Notes under the pieces: model-generated
Database searches by the model: none
Told to the model about the DNA's origin: nothing
What the model saw: the letters and a program-made list of their open reading frames with translations, nothing else
Shown here: positions 47,251 to 52,419 of the stretch, one piece after another
Numbering within the stretch: the stretch's first letter is position 1
Layout of the letters: each line of letters begins with the position of its first letter
Source: Perkinsus chesapeaki
Lineage: Eukaryota > Perkinsozoa > Perkinsida > Perkinsidae
Direction: 5' to 3'
Length of the DNA: 52,419 bases
Assembly (NCBI GenBank): GCA_013115145.1
Contig: JAAPAO010000212.1
Span: 1-52,419, forward strand
Translations under genes and position numbers: made by a program

Positions 47251-48957
47251 GGATATAGACACTAGAAGCAGAAAGGCGCGGGAAGGTTAGGAGAGTGAAT
47301 GTATTCTCGCAACAGACCTGCTCCAATCCTGCAACTCGCACCGCGGGAACGCGACGCCGTACGTGTGCTCGATAGCAGATGTGCTCCACTCACTTGAGAG
47401 CCTCTCAATGAAAGGTGGCAGGTTGCTTGATTTCCGATGCCTCCAGTGGGGATTCATCAGTTGTAATAGGACACCAAGATGCCATCTTGGAAATGTCAAT
47501 GACGAAATCTCGATTATACACTGACAGAGGCTCGAATCTGAGGTTCGCAGGCAACTGCATTCGGCAACGTTTTAGCTCACTCCCAGATGGTGCGTGCATA
47601 AAATTACTCCCTAACGATAGTGGCTACAATTGAATTATTCGTTAACCTCACAGTTCTGCGTGACTTACCGTCAGTTTATCGGCAAATAGAATGGCCCATT
47701 TTTCTGCTAAAATATTGACTTTCATACAGGTTCGTAAGGAGTGAGAAATGGAGGTGTGACGCGATATATCTTACGCTGTAGGATGAATCGTTGAGCAGCT
47801 GATTAGCTACTATTAGTGAAGGCAGGAGCCCCAAGCCAACAAGTCACTTTGAAGGAAGCCGTTTCCCTTACTCGGAGTAAGTTACTCCAGTGCAGAGTAG
47901 CTGAAAGAAGCAAAGGCCTTGCAGGAATTACCTATACAAGTCCGTGAATAAGCTCGGTATGAGACAGAACTCAGGTGCAATATGAGCCAATATTCCATTC
48001 TGAGCTAGAATTGACCAATTTGGTATTCGAAGGATGTAGGCGAAATATCAATTACATCTCTTATGACGTTTGTCGAGGCAGCTGCTGGGAGGCAGGTGAT
48101 GGTCGCATGGCCGGCGGCCGCAGAGGTAACATGTATGAGGTTTGGACACTTTGGAACCAAAAGATTAATCGCTTGCAAAAAGTTTTATCTGAGGGAGGTA
48201 GTTCAATCATTCAGTTGGAATATAGCGCAACAGCTAAAACTTTAGATTAGTAGTGAGGACCACTGACGAAGAGTACGAATCTGATTTCTTTTGGAAACGA
48301 CTCCTTTCATGTACAACTATAATCAGTAGAGAGCATAGGGCACTTTAATTTTCGGCGCCACCGTGCGCCGTGCGAGAGACAATCCTTGTGCCATAATGAT
48401 TATGATCTTTCAACCTGGTTTTTGCCCCTCAACGATTGGAAAGCGTTAAGAAAGGCAATAACATCGCTTGCCCCTGAAAGATATCTACGTTTTGCACCTT
48501 TTGCCTATCTTTTTTGGAATGGCCGCCCACGCAAAGGTGCCCAATTATCTCGTATTGTGATCAGCGGATCTCGTTACGTCGGTTATTGATAATGTTTCTG
48601 ACTTCGGCGGGTATGTGTCTGCTTAAGAACATTCATATCATAATTATCAACTTGTTATTATTTTCCACGGTGCGTGCACCACTAAGCAGCACAAACGAAA
48701 CCATCCGGCAGTTATTATTTCTCGTGTAAGACCTGCAATCTTCTGCCCCGTGTACATTATCCTGGAGAGTGTTTCGCCTAGCAATTACACTACTGCTACT
48801 GTTCGAAATCGTTGTAGAATGGCTTTATGCATGACGATTGACAAGAGCCTCTTTGCCGACTCCGCTGACATTCTTTTTGTTATAGATTAGCTTATTCACA
48901 CCTCAAGATTCTTCATAGTAACTTTCACAGCACAACAAATCCACTTAACATGAAACT
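47251..48957. other. No recognised gene
   Basis: 1.7 kb between the F-box/LRR gene and papain copy B. Frames such as 47975-48250 (plus) and 47599-47405 (minus) are open, but I recognise nothing in them. Confidence 0.4.
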
Positions 48958-51900
48958 TCATAGAAGCGACAGCGCGCCGCTTAATTCGCACGCCACCGGT
49001 TGCCTGCTCGGAGGGATGTATTCAACTGCCGGGAGGTCCTGAAAATATCACTCGTCAAAATGTGTTGTTGACTTTCGATTACTATTGTGAATATAACAGC
49101 AGTGTTGCCTGTGTGCTGGAGGAAACAGTCGGCCAGCTGTGCCGTGAATAATGGTACCTCAGAAACCACCAATAAGGCAAAACGGAGGAATATCTTTACC
49201 AAATTCGTCTCCTTGATTCCAAGACGCTTGAAGCGTTCCTTGCTGGCCACACGTGCAAGCCTGTGCGGAAGAGCCTCGGATATCTGGACAAATGCAATCA
49301 TCTACATCACAGCTGCAACTCCTACTTTTCTATTGTACGCCAAATCAAGCATTTCGAGATGTTCGCAGCTCTCCAGGACACTGATCACACCATCGTCATT
49401 CACCGCACGACATTTGGATAACTTCAATCGGCGCAAGTTGACAAGAGTTCTCGACAGGCTTGACAAACCTACAAGAAATGCTACGACACAGGTCACCGCA
49501 ACTGTGCCCAACGAGGCACTTGTGTAGCAAAAAACTACATTTGAACTGTGCGAGCCAATAAGGGGAAGTATGCTCCAGCTCGCTTTCACAAGGGAAAAAT
49601 CCGGCAACACTCTCCGGCTCCAAAGTTCCCTAAATCGGGCAATCCGGCTGCCTCTCTACAGCTTTCGAAACGCAAGCTGCTGAAAATTTCCGTAATTGAG
49701 CGACGCTTTAGGGTCCAAGTGAACGAGATGCTGTCCCGAATTGATAAGAAGTTCCCACAAATTTGTATCTCTTCAGCTCCATTATGGTCTTCCTAGAAAT
49801 TCTGGAGGATCCCGGCCAACTTTACAGCGACGTTGTTGGTATTTCTGTCGGTTGCCTTTCTCAGTTGAGCGTCGTTACGATCTTCTCACCCACTCCGATA
49901 TGAAATACATCCTTTGATGATCGACTGAAATTTAGCGGAATTTTCGAAAACATCGTATCGGTAAAATATCTATCCGAACACAGGCCCCTATTCCAGCGTT
50001 CCCCAGCAGCCCCACAAAGATCGGACGGTACGTGGTTACCTTCATCGGTGATCTGCGTTTCGGAAAGATCGAGGAACTGGAGCTCACCGAGGCCACTCAA
50101 CGCGGAAGACAGCGAGTTGGCAGAAGATTGCCACCTGACGGTTCGTTCCTGTCATTGCCGCATCTTGCCTTACCCGGCAATGCTCAGCGACTGGAGATGT
50201 TTGAGCGCGTTGAGATTCTCGAGCGACAAGCATTCCCCCTCGGGATTGGACAGATCAAGCCGGAGCTGAAACAACAGTGAACAGATAGTCATCTATCCTC
50301 ACAGAAATGTGTTGGTCGGGAATCGGAAAGTGCTTCTAATGCGAATTATGATTACAATAATGACCATGATAATTAATTTACACAACGGAAATTACGATGG
50401 AAGTGTGTTCCAAAAAATTAAACATTAACCGCATTCCCTATCTCCGAGCCGCCCTGCATCTTATGTCACCCTCCACATGTTACCCCGTGGTACCAATAGA
50501 AGGCATATGCCTTAGTTACTTAGGTTACTGATACAGCTCACCGAAACTGCGCGGTTCCTCTCCCAGGGAAAGAGACCATCCCTGTGAGCGGTTTATAGTC
50601 CAACGCCGTATATGGCTTAGTTAGACTATCTATTTATGGTGCAACTTAAATCGAAAGGGTTTAATACCTATACTGTATGATCTACAAACAGGAGATGCCA
50701 CCTCTCCCAGCACAGTTCATTAAACTTCCGAAAGTGATACAATGATCGACTTAACCTACCAGTGACTCCCCAAGGCGTTGTGTTATCATATCCAACCCTG
50801 CCTGACAGACTTTGTCCAGGTTCAATCTCGGAAGTGTGAGTTCTTCCAGGACCGACGGAGTATCTCTCAATGGCATCGTTATGTTGGAGATGCCGTCCGT
50901 GGTAATTGAACAAGTGAAGCGTCGCCGCAATGCACCTGTGTGGGATTTCGAGCCATCCCACCGTTAGCCTACCAGCACGGATGACTTTGAGATTTTTGCA
51001 AAATCTCCGCAAGCCGACGAAAGTTGCATCAGCCGCCGCCAGAGGCACGTCGAACAAGTCCAAATGGGAAAGGTTCCTACACCTAAACAGCAGAGCAACG
51101 CATCACCCATGGTGGCAACTATGGACGCAGGTTCGATCCCCGGCTAGGGTATTTTACGCACCTTTTAATGAACATATTCACCGCCTTTCCGTTCAGCTTT
51201 CCACATCCCCTCAGGCAGAGCTCTGTGATGTTCCTGTAGTACTCGGCCGATGGCAGCTGAGCCATCTTCGATAACGTATCCGGTAACAGCGTCGTGAAGT
51301 CCGCGAGGATCACTCCGCGCACGCCTCGTCTTCGCCGGAAAGAGGTCAACCTGCGTCACGCGTCACGGCGTCACAAAATAAACTGCCGCACACAAACTGA
51401 TTGCTGATTGGCTTCTCTCCACCATCTACGATTCTCAGTTGATTGGTGCCGGTGAATGTTCTCACCAAATGCTCCAGTCGGGCGCAGGTGAGGCCGAGTA
51501 ATCCAAAAGGGGCTAACACAAATCGATTATGGTTTGTTAGGCAACACGTATGTAGTTCGATCGTGTCACTGCGTCTATGCATTATATTGATAAAATTCTG
51601 TATTTCAAGTCCCATTGCGTATCAACGTGCACACTGTGCACGTTAGCTGTGCACCGCACAGTTATGAGGTTGCAATCGACATTGTGGTGATTTAATTGTG
51701 TGATCTGTCCCTTTGTGCGTATCTTTCTCAAATTCCGCACAAGCTAGGTTTGTTGTTCATTCATATTCATATTTATAATATTAGATTCCTCTTTATCTCT
51801 GGTTTCGGTTGATATCTAATATCTACGATAGACATCGCCCGAATCGGAACCGTTTCGGATTCTCTCTCCCGAGTATCTGTTGCCTGGTTGGGTTGATATA

Positions 51901-52296
51901 CCTCACCACCACTGATATGTGCAATATTCTTAATTATTCGCCTGCGACATCATCGAGTTCCAGAAATGGCATTCGACCGGCAGCAGTTCCTTTAAATATT
52001 CATGCAACCTTGGTATATTATTATTTCTCCTTCGTTAACTGACGTCGAAGGAAAATCAAGGAGAATTTCGTGAAACCACGAACAGACTTTTCCATATCTC
52101 GGCGTTGGCTATCATCTTCTGCATGGTCGTGATTCAGTTGGGAAATTTGAAAACCTATGAGGGCCGCGAGCTTACAGGAGTTAGCTTTGGCTTCTGGTGG
52201 GACCAGTTGCAATATCATATTAATGACTTCATCTGGCAGACCGTTGAGGCCTGTTGAGCCATCTCCTTGGGGAGGGAAGGATGCTCTTGGCTCCAT
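48958..52296 (-). CDS. F-box and leucine-rich-repeat protein
   Basis: Probably a substrate receptor of an SCF ubiquitin ligase. ATG 52296 starts MEPRASFPPQGDGST, followed by an F-box-like GLPDEVINMILQLVPPEAK; this exon ends at 52176 with a GTAAGC donor. Downstream minus exons are rich in cysteine-containing LRRs: LTCARLEHLVRTFTG (about 51500), NITELCLRGCGKLNGKAV (about 51220), CRNLSHLDLFDVPLA (about 51060), LEELTLPRLNLDKV (about 50820), LNALKHLQSLSIAG (about 50210), LGELQFLDLSETQITDEG (about 50080) and LVNLRRLKLSKCRAVNDDGV (about 49420). The frame probably ends at TGA 48958. Not every exon junction was resolved, so the exon count and length are approximate. The repeats resemble AMN1/FBXL-type LRRs. 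Confidence 0.7.
51124..51150 (+). other. tRNA T-arm-like segment in an F-box/LRR gene intron
   Basis: Plus reads GCAGGTTCGATCCCCGGC then TAGGGT. It lies in a 79-nt intron (51083-51161) of the minus-strand gene, starting about 11 nt inside that intron's GTGCGT donor in antisense orientation. No complete tRNA is present. Confidence 0.45.
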
Positions 52297-52341
52297 ACCA
52301 ACCTGAAGGGTGAAACTGAATGCATTACAGCTTTGGTCTTC

Positions 52342-52419
52342 CACTGGTAACATATTTCCTATCAAACTCCTTTCTATTATATCTCCTCCTCCGTATCACT
52401 AGTAACATATTTCCTATCA
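52342..52419. repeat. Direct repeat TAACATATTTCCTATCA, also present at 4168
   Basis: Two copies begin at about 52345 and 52402, each preceded by an ACTRG-like pentamer, with a CT-rich spacer. A close copy, TAACATATCTCCTATCA followed by CT-rich sequence, lies in VPS53 intron 17 at about 4168-4200. The window ends inside the second copy. Confidence 0.75.

Overview
The window is eukaryotic nuclear DNA from a protist with intron-rich genes. Most ORFs are broken by GT-AG introns, many only 39-60 nt long, and rejoining exons by splice phase restores complete conserved proteins. The genetic code is standard. Gene style (very short introns, an AKT-like potassium channel with ankyrin repeats, secreted papain-type proteases with a CGCCYA active site) makes an alveolate, possibly Perkinsus-like, my best guess. 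That is an inference from memory, not a search result.

Layout. 0.9-24.7 kb is a minus-strand block: intronless malate dehydrogenase (930-1880); an unassigned 243-aa six-exon gene (2341-3447); a complete 19-exon VPS53 (3513-11587) with a tRNA-Lys gene inside one intron; NAC alpha (12087-13310); and a roughly 1,970-aa cyclic-nucleotide-binding, ankyrin-repeat potassium channel in 20 exons (14074-24697). A plus-strand tRNA-Arg sits at 13840-13913. At 24.7-25.2 kb transcription diverges: an MFS transporter runs on plus (25227-28441). 28.4-31.3 kb is gene-poor with a possible pepsin-like fragment. An ABCG half-transporter (31276-35965) is on minus. Plus-strand pieces at 37.6-38.8 kb (an Arg-rich exon and a membrane-protein exon) precede a complete NKAP gene (39149-41311). 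Two related papain-type proteases lie on minus (42229-43743 and 45693-47250), and a minus-strand F-box/LRR gene fills 48958-52296.

Functional content is mixed: metabolism (MDH), membrane trafficking (VPS53), co-translational chaperoning (NAC alpha), transport (channel, MFS, ABCG), splicing or transcription (NKAP), secreted proteolysis (papain pair) and probable ubiquitin targeting (F-box). No operon or pathway cluster is evident.

The most unusual material is in the introns. A 13-14 nt motif, GGCGGAGCGAAGCG, recurs in introns of unrelated genes, sometimes at both ends of one intron. AT-rich hairpin arms of the AAATTTYC type recur in longer introns. tRNA T-arm or tRNA-half sequences sit directly at intron boundaries in at least four genes. 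Together these look like traces of intron gain or intron-targeting mobile elements. The sequence has an assembly gap (Ns, 22174-22269) inside a 27-bp tandem repeat.
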